Shown: in pieces, positions 42,358 through 52,006 of the stretch | Numbering within the stretch: the stretch's first letter is position 1 | Layout of the letters: the number at the start of each line of letters is the position of its first letter | Origin: Cepaea nemoralis | Lineage: Eukaryota > Mollusca > Gastropoda > Stylommatophora > Helicidae | NCBI GenBank assembly: GCA_014155875.1 | Contig: JACEFZ010025130.1 | Span: 243,501 to 307,500 of the forward strand | DNA length: 64,000 nucleotides | Direction: 5' to 3' | Translations under genes and position numbers: made by a program | The notes under the pieces: generated by a model | Database searches by the model: none | Seen by the model: only the letters and a program-made list of their open reading frames with translations | Told to the model about the DNA's origin: nothing

Positions 42358-45300
42358 TCAGTCCTGAAGGACTATAGAGTTGTGCCGCTTGGGAGGTGCC
42401 TGGCAGCACCGCTGGTGACTGTATAGTCCAATTCGAGAATGACAATCTCTGTCACAGTTTCCGCATCTGTGAGACGAGGCAAGTCCCGCAGTAAGTGACT
42501 GCTCTTTGAGCCTGTGCCGTCTCTCCTCAGTTTTTTGGATCTGATTGCGCTCAAAGAGCACCAGTCCGTTTCGTACATCTCTTCTCCAGGAGCATCTGTC
42601 TGTTGCAACTCTCTCCCACGTGTCTGGATCTATTCCAATGGTTTTCATATCTTGTTTACACACATCCCTATATCGCATTTGGGGTCTTCCGGTTGGCCTC
42701 TTTCCTGTGGCTAGTTCTCCGTAAAGGAGATCTTTGGGAATACGTTCGTCCTCCATTCGAGATACGTGGCCCAACCACCGGAGGCGTCTCTGCTTGAGGA
42801 GGGTGTGCACTGTGGTAATATCTGCTCTTTCAAGCACCTGTTTGTTTGTTATGTGGTCTTTCCATGTTATGCCCAGGATACGTCTCAGACATCTTATGTG
42901 GAAGGAATTCAACTTCCTTTCCTGTCTTGAGTACAGGGTCCAGGATTCAGACCCGTAGAGTAGTGTGCTAACAACACAAGCTTTATATACTTGAGCTTTT
43001 GTACGCTCTGTTAGTCTATTATTCTCCCAAACTCTTTTAGCTAGCCTGGAAAATGTTGTGGCTGCCTTTCCAATGCGTCTGTCGATTTCTGTCTCTAATG
43101 AAAGATTATCTGATATTGTCGATCCCAGATACACAAAATCGTGGACGACTTTCAATTCATAATTAGAGATTTTGATTGACGGAGGCGCATCAGCATCTTG
43201 TTCCATCACCTGTGTTTTATTTAGGCTAATGGTGAGCCCAAAGTCTTTGCAGGCAGCTGCAAAACGATCTATGAGCCTTTGGAGATCTTCTGCTGTATGA
43301 GTAGTCAGTGCTGCATCATCTGCAAAAAGTAGTTCTCTTACGCATCTTGGTCTTATTTTGGTCTTTGCCTTGAGTCTTGATGGGTTAAAAAGTTTGCCAT
43401 CAGATCTTGTGTGGAGGTATATGCCTTCAGTGGCAGTCCCAAATGCTTGCCTTAAGAGAACAGCAAAGAAGATACCAAAGAGTGTAGGAGCAAGCACGCA
43501 TCCCTGCTTTACTCCGCTGCTGATGCTGAATGACTGGGATGTTGAGCCGTCAAATAAAATGGTCCCCTGCATGTTTTCGTGGAATGATTTCACGAGACTA
43601 AGAAGGGTGGGTGGACATCCAACCTTTTCAAGGACCTTAAAAAGGCCGCTTCTGCTCACGAGGTCAAATGCCTTTGTGAGGTCGATGAAGGCTATATATA
43701 ATGGCTTCCTCTGTTCTCTGCACTTCTCTTGGAGCTGCCGGAGTGAGAAAATCATATCGATGGTGGACCTGTTGGGTCTAAATCCGCACTGCGATTCGGG
43801 GTAGATTCTTTCAGCAAGAATGTGTAATCTTTTAAGGATTACTCTGGCAAAAATCTTGCCTGTAATGCTGAGAAGGGAAATGCCGCGATAGTTGTTGCAG
43901 TCGCTTCTGTCGCCTTTGTTTTTATAAAGGGTAACGATGTTTGCATCTTTCATATCTTGTGGTATTGATTTTTCTCTCCAGCAGAGCTGTAATATTGCAT
44001 ACAGTTCTGGGATGATTGTTTCTTTGCTACATTTTAAAATTTCAGGTGGAATACTATCTTTTCCAGGTGCCTTGCCGGATTTGAGAGAGTCTAGTGCTTC
44101 GCTGATTTCTGTGAGGCAAGGTTCGTTATCCAAGGCATGCATGGCGGACTGTTGATCGATGGCTTCCAGAGCTTCTTCGCTGACAGTGTTATCCACTGAG
44201 TATAGATCTGAGTAGTGTTCTACCCAGCGATCCATTTGTTTCGCTCGATCTTTTATGATTACCCCCTCAGTTGATCGTAAAGGGGCCATCTTATTTTTTG
44301 ATGGACCGACAGCTTGCTTGATGCCCTCATACATTCCTCTTATATTTCCAGTGTCTGCACAAGTTTGAATTTGAGCAGAGAGCTGTAGCCAGTACCTGTT
44401 CGCACATCTTCTTGCCATCTGTTGTACTCTATTTCTGGCCGTTCGCAATGCCTGCAGTGTTTTCTCTGAAGGTGATGTTTTATACATCGAGAATGCATGT
44501 CTCTTTATCTCCAGGACTGGGAGCATCTCTTCAGAGTGTGCTTCAAACCAGTCGGTTGACTTAGTTTGCTTCTTGCCAAATGTTGATAGTGCTGTATTGT
44601 AGATGGTGTCGCGAAAATGACTCCATCTCTCGGTGGAATCTCCGTCTGTGGGGCCGGGCAGAGTATCCGCTAGAGCCTGCATGAATTTGTTGACCTTCTC
44701 TTTATTTTGGGTGCCACTGGTGTCAATGCGTGGTCTTCCTTCTGTTCGGCTTCTGTAGATTCTCTTGGGCTTTATCTTCACCTTGCTGGAGACGAGTGAA
44801 TGGTCGGTGTCGCAGTCAGCACCATGATAGCTGCGAGTCATCCATACATTGCGGAGGTTGCTGCGTTTAGTGAGCACCAGGTCGAGTTGGTGCCAGTTCT
44901 TTGATCTGGGGTGCCTCCATGACACCTTGTGTTGAGGTTTCGTGTCAAAGAAGGTGTTGGTCACGCACAGATTATGGTGGCTGCAGAATTCCAAGAGACG
45001 TTGTCCATTGTCATTGATCTTCCCAACGCCAAACTGTCCTAGACATGAAGGCCAAGATTCGTGGTCGGAGCCAACCCTGGCATTGAAATCCCCCAGGATA
45101 AAAAGAATTTGTTTCTCTGGTGTTTCACTGACTTCTTTGCTAAGGTCGTCATAGAACTTGTCTTTAGATTCTGATGCTGCAGTTAGTGTTGGGGCGTAAA
45201 CGCTTATAATACTAACTGGGCCTGCCTCTGTCTGGAGTTGGAGCTTCAATATTCTTTCAGTGCCATCACTTGGTGGTATGATGGAATTGAGCAGCTTGTT

Positions 45301-45627
45301 TCTGATAGCGAAGCCAACTCCATGCTCCCTGGTCTCTCCGCACGGCTTGCCATGCCAGTAGAAAGTGAAGTCCCTCTCCTTGATGCTTCCAGATTCTTGG
45401 AGTCTGGTCTCTTGCAGGGCGACAATGTCTATCCCCAGTCTTAGCAGTTCGTTGTTTATCACTGCAGTTTTGCGGGCATCCACAATCTCATTTAGATCGT
45501 CTGAGATGCCAGGGGTCATGGTTCTTACGTTCCATGTTCCCAGCCTTAGGGCCGGTTGTTTTGTTTTTTTCTTGCTGTTAGGTGTATAGATTGCGGTCCA
45601 TGTGTCAGGATTTCCCCTAAGCTCCAC
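42358..45627 (-). CDS. LINE-D endonuclease-reverse transcriptase polyprotein
   Basis: 1,089 residues. Apurinic-type endonuclease at about 27-285: LGTWNVRTM (TWN 31-33), LQETRL (72-74 QET), YAPT (144-147), LGDFNARVG (179-183), a SWRHPRSKNWHQLD block (236-249) and DTDHSLV (274-276; TDH in place of the usual SDH). RT at about 520-880: GKDSIPPEIL, NNYRGISLLSITGKIF (578-593), CGFRPNRSTIDMIFSLRQLQ (614-633), FIDLTKAFD (647-655), GVKQGCVLAP (705-714), ELLFADDAAL (765-774, catalytic FADD) and a thumb region. The C-terminus has a basic GKRPTGRPQMRYRD motif and a cysteine/histidine cluster CGNCDRDCHSRIGLYSHQ (about 1055-1072). The endonuclease nicks target DNA and the RT copies element RNA from the nick. 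All catalytic motifs appear intact. Start chosen at the first ATG, 29 residues before the endonuclease core. Confidence 0.95.
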   Translation of the reverse strand: MELRGNPDTWTAIYTPNSKKKTKQPALRLGTWNVRTMTPGISDDLNEIVDARKTAVINNELLRLGIDIVALQETRLQESGSIKERDFTFYWHGKPCGETREHGVGFAIRNKLLNSIIPPSDGTERILKLQLQTEAGPVSIISVYAPTLTAASESKDKFYDDLSKEVSETPEKQILFILGDFNARVGSDHESWPSCLGQFGVGKINDNGQRLLEFCSHHNLCVTNTFFDTKPQHKVSWRHPRSKNWHQLDLVLTKRSNLRNVWMTRSYHGADCDTDHSLVSSKVKIKPKRIYRSRTEGRPRIDTSGTQNKEKVNKFMQALADTLPGPTDGDSTERWSHFRDTIYNTALSTFGKKQTKSTDWFEAHSEEMLPVLEIKRHAFSMYKTSPSEKTLQALRTARNRVQQMARRCANRYWLQLSAQIQTCADTGNIRGMYEGIKQAVGPSKNKMAPLRSTEGVIIKDRAKQMDRWVEHYSDLYSVDNTVSEEALEAIDQQSAMHALDNEPCLTEISEALDSLKSGKAPGKDSIPPEILKCSKETIIPELYAILQLCWREKSIPQDMKDANIVTLYKNKGDRSDCNNYRGISLLSITGKIFARVILKRLHILAERIYPESQCGFRPNRSTIDMIFSLRQLQEKCREQRKPLYIAFIDLTKAFDLVSRSGLFKVLEKVGCPPTLLSLVKSFHENMQGTILFDGSTSQSFSISSGVKQGCVLAPTLFGIFFAVLLRQAFGTATEGIYLHTRSDGKLFNPSRLKAKTKIRPRCVRELLFADDAALTTHTAEDLQRLIDRFAAACKDFGLTISLNKTQVMEQDADAPPSIKISNYELKVVHDFVYLGSTISDNLSLETEIDRRIGKAATTFSRLAKRVWENNRLTERTKAQVYKACVVSTLLYGSESWTLYSRQERKLNSFHIRCLRRILGITWKDHITNKQVLERADITTVHTLLKQRRLRWLGHVSRMEDERIPKDLLYGELATGKRPTGRPQMRYRDVCKQDMKTIGIDPDTWERVATDRCSWRRDVRNGLVLFERNQIQKTEERRHRLKEQSLTAGLASSHRCGNCDRDCHSRIGLYSHQRCCQAPPKRHNSIVLQD

Positions 45628-46478
45628 ACACCCTCAGGAGCAGATGAACCGTGGCGAGACAACACCTTATTGACTGGGGGCTGCCCAGCTTAGGCGGGCG
45701 GTAGCTGTCTAGTGAGATACGATGATCTCTCCCACCGTCGGAAGTAGCCCCTGGCGCCTTGCTCTACGCCAATCGAGCATTAAGACTTATAACCGGCAAA
45801 TGCTACTTCCCGTGTTGTGTCACCGCTTTACGCGGTGCTGAAGTGACCTCTTCAGGGCACAAGCCTGGGCAATGGAAATCGGAGAACCAGCTGTTGCCCA
45901 GTAGCAGGTTCCCCCTCTCCACGTCGCCGATGTTGACCAAGGGAAAGGCAGTAGCCAATGCAACTTGGCATCGGTGCCGTCGCAGGAGTTGCCAGAACTA
46001 TGTTGTTTACAACATGGAACTGCCTTAGGGACTCCATCTCCGGATTTGTCCTCAGGGTTTACTCCCGAAGCCTTTCCCATATGGGTATACCCGCAAGGCA
46101 GCGGAGGTTTGAGATTTAGAGTTCCCTCTCTTAGAAGAGATACCAACCAAGGCTGACGAGCCTCCTCTGCCCGGGAATCAATAAGGAGGGAAGTCTACCA
46201 TTCTTCCTTCCTGGCAGTGACCATACTGATCGGATGACCGTAGCCATTGTCTCTACTGAGAGATCCTCTGCCCACCGTCACTGACTTGAAACCATAACCA
46301 ACAACTATCTGTCGGCTGCTCCCAAGTCCAATCCACCACCTGCTCCCATGGCTTCACGTTACCCTGTTGGAGGGGCTAAACGGGTACTCCACCTTGCCCA
46401 AGGGTGTCCCGTAGGCTAGCGGAGGGAAGGAGGCACCTTACTTCTCCTTTGATAGGGTATACCCCTACCCCGCTACCC
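45628..46478 (-). other. LINE-D 5' untranslated region
   Basis: Bounded upstream by the TSD. It contains a 108-codon minus frame (46146-45820, MVSLLREGTLNLK...) rich in C, G, S and P; it has no recognised domain and might be a short ORF1 or chance. The region is GC-richer than surrounding DNA and probably holds the internal Pol II promoter. No homologous 5' sequence elsewhere in the window. Confidence 0.6.
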
Positions 46479-46488
46479 AGCGCCAGTA

Positions 46489-46590
46489 AAACAGAGGTAA
46501 TGACTATGACCAAAGAAGAAAAAGCAACACAGATTCATCAAACAAGTAAAGAGCTTCCAGTATTTATGAAGTATAATATTTGAGGCTGGT
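46489..46590 (+). pseudogene. LINE-F RT fragment, right half
   Basis: Continues the host LINE after LINE-D: KTEVMTMTKEEKATQIHQTS, matching the KTxVM block that follows the FADD motif by about 40 residues in this RT type. Ends at a stop near 46580. Confidence 0.7.
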
Positions 46591-46624
46591 AATCATTCCA
46601 TTAACAAATTTACAGTAGCATGTT

Positions 46625-46862
46625 CCGTGTCGAAAAAGTTAGGGACGCAGTTCGTAATACCGTTACCCGCGTTCGAAACACAGCTATCGGCGATTTGGCA
46701 GCAGACCGCCTTGCGTTGGTTTTTTATGAAATAGTATGGGTGACGGTTCGTTCAGAAAGCAACGGCAAACTACTGAACGTAAACTTGCCTAGGAATCCTG
46801 AACAGCCAAACTATGCTGGGGTTGACTACTATGTTCTGTAAAGGATTTGCAACTAACAATTG
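46625..46862 (+). mobile_element. SINE-1 copy
   Basis: Plus-strand tRNA-like head with a GCGTTCGAAACAC B-box region (about 46669-46681), body GTTCGTTCAGAAAGCAACGGC and AACTACTGAACGTAAACTTG, GGGGTTGACTAC and TTCTGTAAAGGATTTGC. Diverged; no TSD found. Confidence 0.7.
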
Positions 46863-46960
46863 CAGATATTAATGCTCGGCAAACATTAAAAGGCTTAGGT
46901 GAATCTAAATACATCAATCTAGACAGATGGTGCCTCCACCCCTAATCCTGCTGTCACAAT

Positions 46961-48263
46961 CATCATTATCATCATTAAATGCCCTGTGACCTAGCATAGG
47001 TTGTTGGTGTTCTATATCAACTCTGCTGATGACATTCCTCCATACAACCGTCTCAATCCATCCAGCATCAATTCTCCTGATCGGCCTCTGCTTCTCTTCC
47101 CATTGATCTTCCCGACCGTCACGATGTTCTCCAATGCCTCTATTGTCATCATATGACCAATGAAAGCCGTTTGTCTCTTTATTATTGTTGTATATAATGT
47201 TCTAGTTGTAATAGCCTCTTTTAGGCAGTCATTGTTAGTTTCTCTCGCAGTCCAAGGAATTTGCACCATTCGTCCCAGGTACCACATTTCTGTTGCTTCC
47301 AATTTCTTCCTAAATTGTTCGTTTACATTCGAGATTCCCTGCCATACAGCAAAACAGGTTATATATAGCACTTCAGCACTCTGTTTCTTACATTCAATTA
47401 TAGTGACTTATTGCATAAGGTACTTTTCATTTTCTGAAATGCAGATTATTGTTTGTCCTATTTTGTTCTTTATCTCTGCTGTGCACCTTCCATTTTATGT
47501 TATAAATGCCCCTAGCAATTAAAAATTTTCCCCCTTGGTTAAGAATATTCCCTTCTATTCCAATTTCACATTTTAGTGTCATTTTCTATTTCCATTGACT
47601 TCCGGTCCCCCAACATGGCGGATAGGCATTTGAACCGTTAACGATTCTGGAGTGTTTATGCTTGTGGCTACGGTTTGCATTCGCACTTTCCTCATGTTGG
47701 ACTGGTAGTACATGGTTCCGTCGTCCTGTTACTGAGTGAGTGTGTGGCGCACCACTGAGCTGTGCAATTTGTGAGGAATGCTTTTAAATCTGTTCGCTGT
47801 TGTTTGTAGCGTAAACTAAATGTTCCGAAAGATGGCGGCCGGCTGTTGTTGAACTGACTGGTTTGCCTTTTTGGTTCACGAGTGCATTTTGCAGGAGATT
47901 CCTGGGAGTCGTCGCTGGAGCTACGGAGTTCGTCTTTGTGCGGCGCTTTCGACAGGTTGCCCTACGGAAACAGACCGAGCATTGTAGGATAAAACCCGGG
48001 TCAGTGTAGCTTTTCTTGTGACTGCCGATTCCACCGACGATGAATTGTATTTTTTGTGGAGGACGTTTGTGTTGGCGTTCTGGCGGAGGCATTATGCACA
48101 GTGTACCTGTGCGGGCTGTTGGATTGCCGAGACTCCTGCTTGGCAATGAGTAGCATGTTGTGTGATATTCACTGGCACAGGAACGGAGCATAATGAGGAC
48201 GACCCGTTGCCGTGAAGTTAGAACTGCGACTAACTGACTAACTTCTATTTCCATTTCACATTT
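46961..48263 (-). mobile_element. LINE-C 3' fragment with 12-bp TSD, hosting a nested retroposon
   Basis: Flanked by TGCTGTCACAAT (46949-46960 and 48264-48275). Minus-strand coding remnants: LKCEIGIEGN, YITCFAVWQGISNVNEQFRK, EMWYLGRMVQIPWTARETNN, and a tail QTAFIGHMMTIEALENIVTV then GKRSRGRSGELMLDGLRRL (47371-47012). The 3' tail is ATGATGAT-type. The element proper is about 657 bp; the (CTAA)n retroposon at 47597-48242 was inserted later near its 5' end. Confidence 0.85.
47597..48242 (+). mobile_element. (CTAA)n-tailed retroposon, copy 2
   Basis: Flanked by TTCTATTTCCATT (47584-47596 and 48243-48255), nested in LINE-C. It starts GACTTCCGGTC with an ETS-type ACTTCCGG (47598-47605) and a YY1-type CAACATGGCGG (47611-47621), and has a second AAGATGGCGGCC at about 47830. 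It ends GTTGCCGTGAAGTTAGAACTGCGACTAACTGACTAAC. Homologous to 25423-26354 along the whole body. No protein recognised. TATA-less ETS/YY1 starts are known from mammalian L1 5' UTRs, which keep their own promoter downstream of the start site. Confidence 0.85.
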
Positions 48264-48299
48264 TGCTGTCACAATAGAACACATAATTATGTATTGTGA

Positions 48300-48653
48300 G
48301 CTAAACGTTGTCTAGATGAGAGTTACGAAATACGTTCTCTGCGTTATCTAGCTCACCTTACCTTATGGTGGTGTATACGGTATATAGCACACATTTACAG
48401 ATAGTGTCCTATACACGATCAAGCACACATGTAATAAATGTGTTCAACCCGTTATTTAACACATATGTACACACCATTCTACACAGTTTACTAATTTTGG
48501 TCTACGCGTTATGTAATATATATTAACTAATTGCGTTCAACACGGTAACTAGTTTAATGTTCCTCACTTTATCTTGCAGACATTTGCCGTCTCTTTCTAT
48601 CCTTTATTTAGCATATTTTACCATGTCCTAAATCTTATGTAGCGCACATTTGC

Positions 48654-48655
<2 letters not shown>
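48300..48655. repeat. Degenerate AT-rich tandem region
   Basis: Phrases such as ACGCGTTATGTA, TATAGCACACATTT and ATGTAGCGCACATTTGCC recur at roughly 50-bp spacing, suggesting an old minisatellite. Too decayed to define a unit. Confidence 0.35.
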
Positions 48656-48738
<83 letters not shown>

Positions 48739-48742
48739 CATC
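48656..48742 (+). repeat. (TC)n-(TATC)n microsatellite
   Basis: TC run with CCTCTC interruptions passing into TATC/TGTC tetranucleotides. Confidence 0.95.
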
Positions 48743-50334
48743 TGTCTATCTTCACATTAACTAGGTCATATTTACATGTCACGTTTTATGTTGCTTTGAC
48801 ATATCTACATGTCACTTGATATACGTATAAACACACCTGGCATCTGTCTTGTGCTATAAATAAATCGAACAAGAGTCATTTACTAAAACAACCTCACATA
48901 ATATTTAACCACAGTGAATTAATTTCACATGCATTGATCAACGCTTGAACCAAAACAGTAATGATTTTATTAGAACTCCTTCCTGTGTTTTCTAGGCGTG
49001 TCAATGAATATCTATGAAATGATGTTAAGGAACTATCACATTGATAACTTCCGACCTGAAAAATAAGCTCGATCGCCAACACAGAAACACTACCGGGCGT
49101 TGCCATGCACCACTTTCAAGACCATCCTGGCATGATCTTAGGTACTAATTTCTGAAGTACATTGTAGTTACTTACATACAAATCACACGTCTACTCGCGT
49201 CTTTTATATTTCAACGGCTTTGGAGCCCTGGTTGACAAGATGGAAAACACAATCGTAAAACCAACTATCAAAACTAACACGCACTTTCATGAAAATAGTT
49301 AGAGCAAAGTCAAAGCTCTAAGGTCATGTAATATTTTATTTTGTTAAAAATGCTGGCTGACTATGATCACAGATAACACTACTGAAGGTAAACAAATGCT
49401 CGCGGTTGAGTAAGTGCCTACAAGTGGTCGGGGCGCGTGACAGTCCAGTGTCAACGTGGATAAACTGGCAGCAGTTATCGCCCCCGATTCTGCATTGATT
49501 GTGTCCACAGTGGCCCTGGCTGTCTTGGACAAGTTGAAAATCCGGGCTGCACCAAAGGATTTTTGTTATCAACACCACTTAGTATTGACTAATGGACGCC
49601 CCATAACCCCACGGATTCAACACAACCCGAAACACTTAATGTTAGTGTCCCATTTACTCAATGTAGTTATTCTGCAAGTCATCCCACAAGTACATCAATC
49701 AAATTAACGTCAGGGCCACTAGCAATAAAAACACAGGGGTAATTTCACTGGCAACTAAGCAGCAGAGATAAATGAATAAATAAACTAGTCTAAAGCGTGT
49801 GATCATACCCGTAATAAGGTAAAACTTTGCTATACCAACAAGGATAGGAAATGAAATTTGAATGTCGTCAGAAAGTAAAATGTATATTATAAGTTGTGTT
49901 TCCACACGGAAAGCAACACTAAATTATGGTGTAGTGGAAAATTAAATGCAAACAAATATATTGAAACATGTGTTGAGAATAATACAGACGAATATCCCAC
50001 CAGTATGCCGACGATAGCGTCAATCTCAAAGTCATAATGTATACAAGCAATGCGTTTGTGTTAGGGAAGGACGTGTAGTTAATGCATCTGCAGGATTGTT
50101 AGATTATGAGAAGTGAACTTCTATGATGATACTCGGTCCAAGCTTCACATGCACTCACGCTATGTCAAATGGAGCGCACATTAAGTGAAAGTTGTAAACA
50201 ACAGGTAATTATGTCAGTGGAACAGAATACTTCATTGGGATATACACCATGAAACTGACTTATGGAATCGTCCGCTGTATTTCCCAACCCTGTCTATAGT
50301 CGTTAGGCAATATCGAGTGTGATTTACCATTATA
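48743..50334. other. Unique AT-rich DNA without recognised genes
   Basis: Open frames up to 83 codons on both strands (for example 49456-49707 +) have no recognisable domain. No SINE, LINE or tandem repeat seen. AACAACAGGTAATTATG (about 50195) resembles the ACAACAGGTGATA phrases at 17.69 and 40.84 kb. Confidence 0.5.
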
Positions 50335-50420
50335 TAGAAATAGATGTAGATATAGAGGTAGATATAGATACAGATGTATATATAGATATAGATGTAGATA
50401 TAGATATAGATATGGGTATA
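50335..50420 (+). repeat. (TATAGA)n microsatellite
   Basis: Hexanucleotide ATAGAT array with GATGTA and GATACA variants, immediately left of a SINE-1. Confidence 0.9.
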
Positions 50421-50421
50421 T

Positions 50422-50645
50422 GTCGGTCTCCCTGGCCAAGGCGTTAACGTCTTTCTCCGTAATCCAGTATATTCTCGTGATTGACGTAACCTGCGCGAGA
50501 ATCGGTAGCAGTTCTCGCCGAGAAGGTAACTTACGGAGTATGTGAGCCGGTCGCTCAGAAGGCAATGGCAAACTACAGAGTAGTAATCGTGCCAAGAAAT
50601 CAACAATCAGCTGAAAGATGCTGATGTCCTGTAAAGGATATGCGA

Positions 50646-50646
<1 letters not shown>
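50422..50646 (+). mobile_element. SINE-1 copy
   Basis: Plus strand: head GTCGGTCTCCCTGGCCAAGG, body GTGAGCCGGTCGCTCAGAAG, GGCAATGGCAAACTACAG, ATCAACAATCAGCTGAAAGA and TCCTGTAAAGGATATGCG. The B-box is decayed. It ends in an A run that passes into (CA)n. Confidence 0.8.

Positions 50647-50684
<38 letters not shown>
50647..50684 (+). repeat. (CA)n microsatellite at SINE tail
   Basis: ACACAC run directly after the A-rich SINE end, probably born from the tail. Confidence 0.95.
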
Positions 50685-50685
<1 letters not shown>

Positions 50686-50747
50686 GGAAAAAATTCCTTG
50701 ACATAGCGTAAGGCCAATCGGATATATGATTTTTAAAAAGAAATTAA

Positions 50748-50966
50748 GTTGCATGTCCTTCACAGGACGTAGCAGTCAACCCCTGCATTTTCGCTGTTCG
50801 TGATTCCTGGGCAAATTTTACGTTCAGTAGTTTGCCATTGCTTTCTGAACGACAGGCTCCTATACCTTTTTTTTCGAAAAAACCAGCACCGCTGTGTTTC
50901 GAACCCGGGTATACGGGCTCACAAACCGCGTTCGCAAGCCCTTAGCCACAGAGACCTGTGACAGAT
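50748..50966 (-). mobile_element. SINE-1 copy
   Basis: Minus strand: tRNA head GTCTCTGTGGCTAAGGGCTT with B-box GGGTTCGAAACAC (about 50892-50904), body CGTTCAGAAAGCAATGGCAA, and an end with GTCCTGTGAAGGACATGCAA. A T/A-rich insertion splits head from body (50868-50885). Confidence 0.75.
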
Positions 50967-51699
50967 GATGATAAGCCCATATTAACACGCTGCTGTTATG
51001 CATCAGTACCTTAAAGAGGATTTTCAAATTCGTCGAAAGTAATTTCAGTACGTTCGGTTATCATCAGTACACTTTGCGGAACACCATTGGAATCAAGTGC
51101 TCAACTGCAACGTGCCCTTATAGCTGTAACAATATCTCTCGCAAGAGATGAAAGCGAGGCGTTGAAATCAACCATCTATTTCTCTGGTCACGACAGCCTA
51201 TCTCATGGAGCGGGACTTCTCTCTGAGTACAGTTTCGTCAGTTCCTCTTCTAGATTCTATTTCCCAATGCTGAGGTTGCCTGGTGGTAGCTGCTTGAACA
51301 AATCTCACGCAAACTAGTATCACTTCCTAAAGAACTTTTCACGTGATTTCTGCGTTCTTTTCTCACTTCTATAGAGCCGCGTTAATTGAAAGTTCTATAA
51401 TACCATTTGACGTGCTGCAACACATCGTGCAAACATTTCATTTCAATCGCATCGGTGGTCTTTCTGCTATGTGTCTCATGTACAATTGCTTCTCTGATTA
51501 CTTCTGTAGCCTTTTTCTGTTTTTTTTTTTTTTTTTTGTTTTTTTTTAATTTGTGGGTTGGCGATTTCCCCCCTCTGTCTGCCCCCAAATGTGCACAAGC
51601 TGTGGAGATACACAATCTCTCCGAACCTAAGTACATTTCTATGATGCATTCTTCAGCCCTGTTTCTAGCACTTGGTGGGTTTTTCACATGCCATCCTTT
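50967..51699. other. Mostly unique DNA with a poly(T) run
   Basis: Contains T-runs at 51520-51548. Short open frames on both strands are unsupported. A minus-strand piece with VIREAIVHETHSRKT is discussed among rejected items. Confidence 0.4.
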
Positions 51700-52006
51700 T
51701 TGCTGATCTTAATTCTTTGGCCAACGCAGGGGTGCCCCAATATATCCCCGAGACGTGCATATTCTCAACTCTGTGGGGCTGTCTGATCTTCTGCCGACTT
51801 ATCCGCCGAGACAGCTTGTTGTAGATGTTGATCATCCTATAATGCACTAGCACACCTCGTGTTTGTTGCATGAATTCCCAGTCAACTCTGTGTAGAAAAT
51901 CGTTAACCACAAATGCATAGGCATACTGGACTATTATCGTGGCAGGTAAATTTATTAAGAACATTGTCACCGCGGATCTTCGTGGCCAGTGGCTGACTAG
52001 ACACAT
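51700..52006 (-). CDS. Unidentified open frame, possible exon
   Basis: 113-codon minus frame starting MCLVSHWPRRSAVTMFLINL, with a hydrophobic segment FLINLPATIIVQYAYAFVV (about 16-34) and then a charged region (FLHRVDWEFMQQTRGVLVHY, RRISRQKIRQPHRVEN). Composition is unlike repeat shadows nearby. An AG (TGTGTCTAG|TCAGCC) lies near the start, but no clear donor follows. No family recognised; could be a gene fragment or chance. Confidence 0.25.

Larger units (their letters stand above)
42335..46478 (-). mobile_element. LINE-D: apparently full-length non-LTR retrotransposon with TSD
   Basis: Flanked by AGCGCCAGTA (42325-42334 and 46479-46488). From 5' to 3' on the minus strand: an 851-bp 5' UTR (46478-45628), one uninterrupted 1,089-codon ORF (45627-42358) and a 23-bp 3' end that is essentially a (TAC)n run. 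Single-ORF, APE-type elements of this kind insert by target-primed reverse transcription. The intact frame, TSD and full 5' region make this the youngest and only potentially autonomous LINE in the window. It lies inside an older LINE-F, restoring NISAS-KTEVM when removed. Confidence 0.9.

Noticed and set aside
51385..51515. Minus-strand VIREAIVHETHSRKT resembling the C-terminal part of histone H4.
   Set aside because: Only a handful of matching residues, no match after RKT and none upstream (an A/T run instead). A decayed pseudogene is possible but not supportable by eye.
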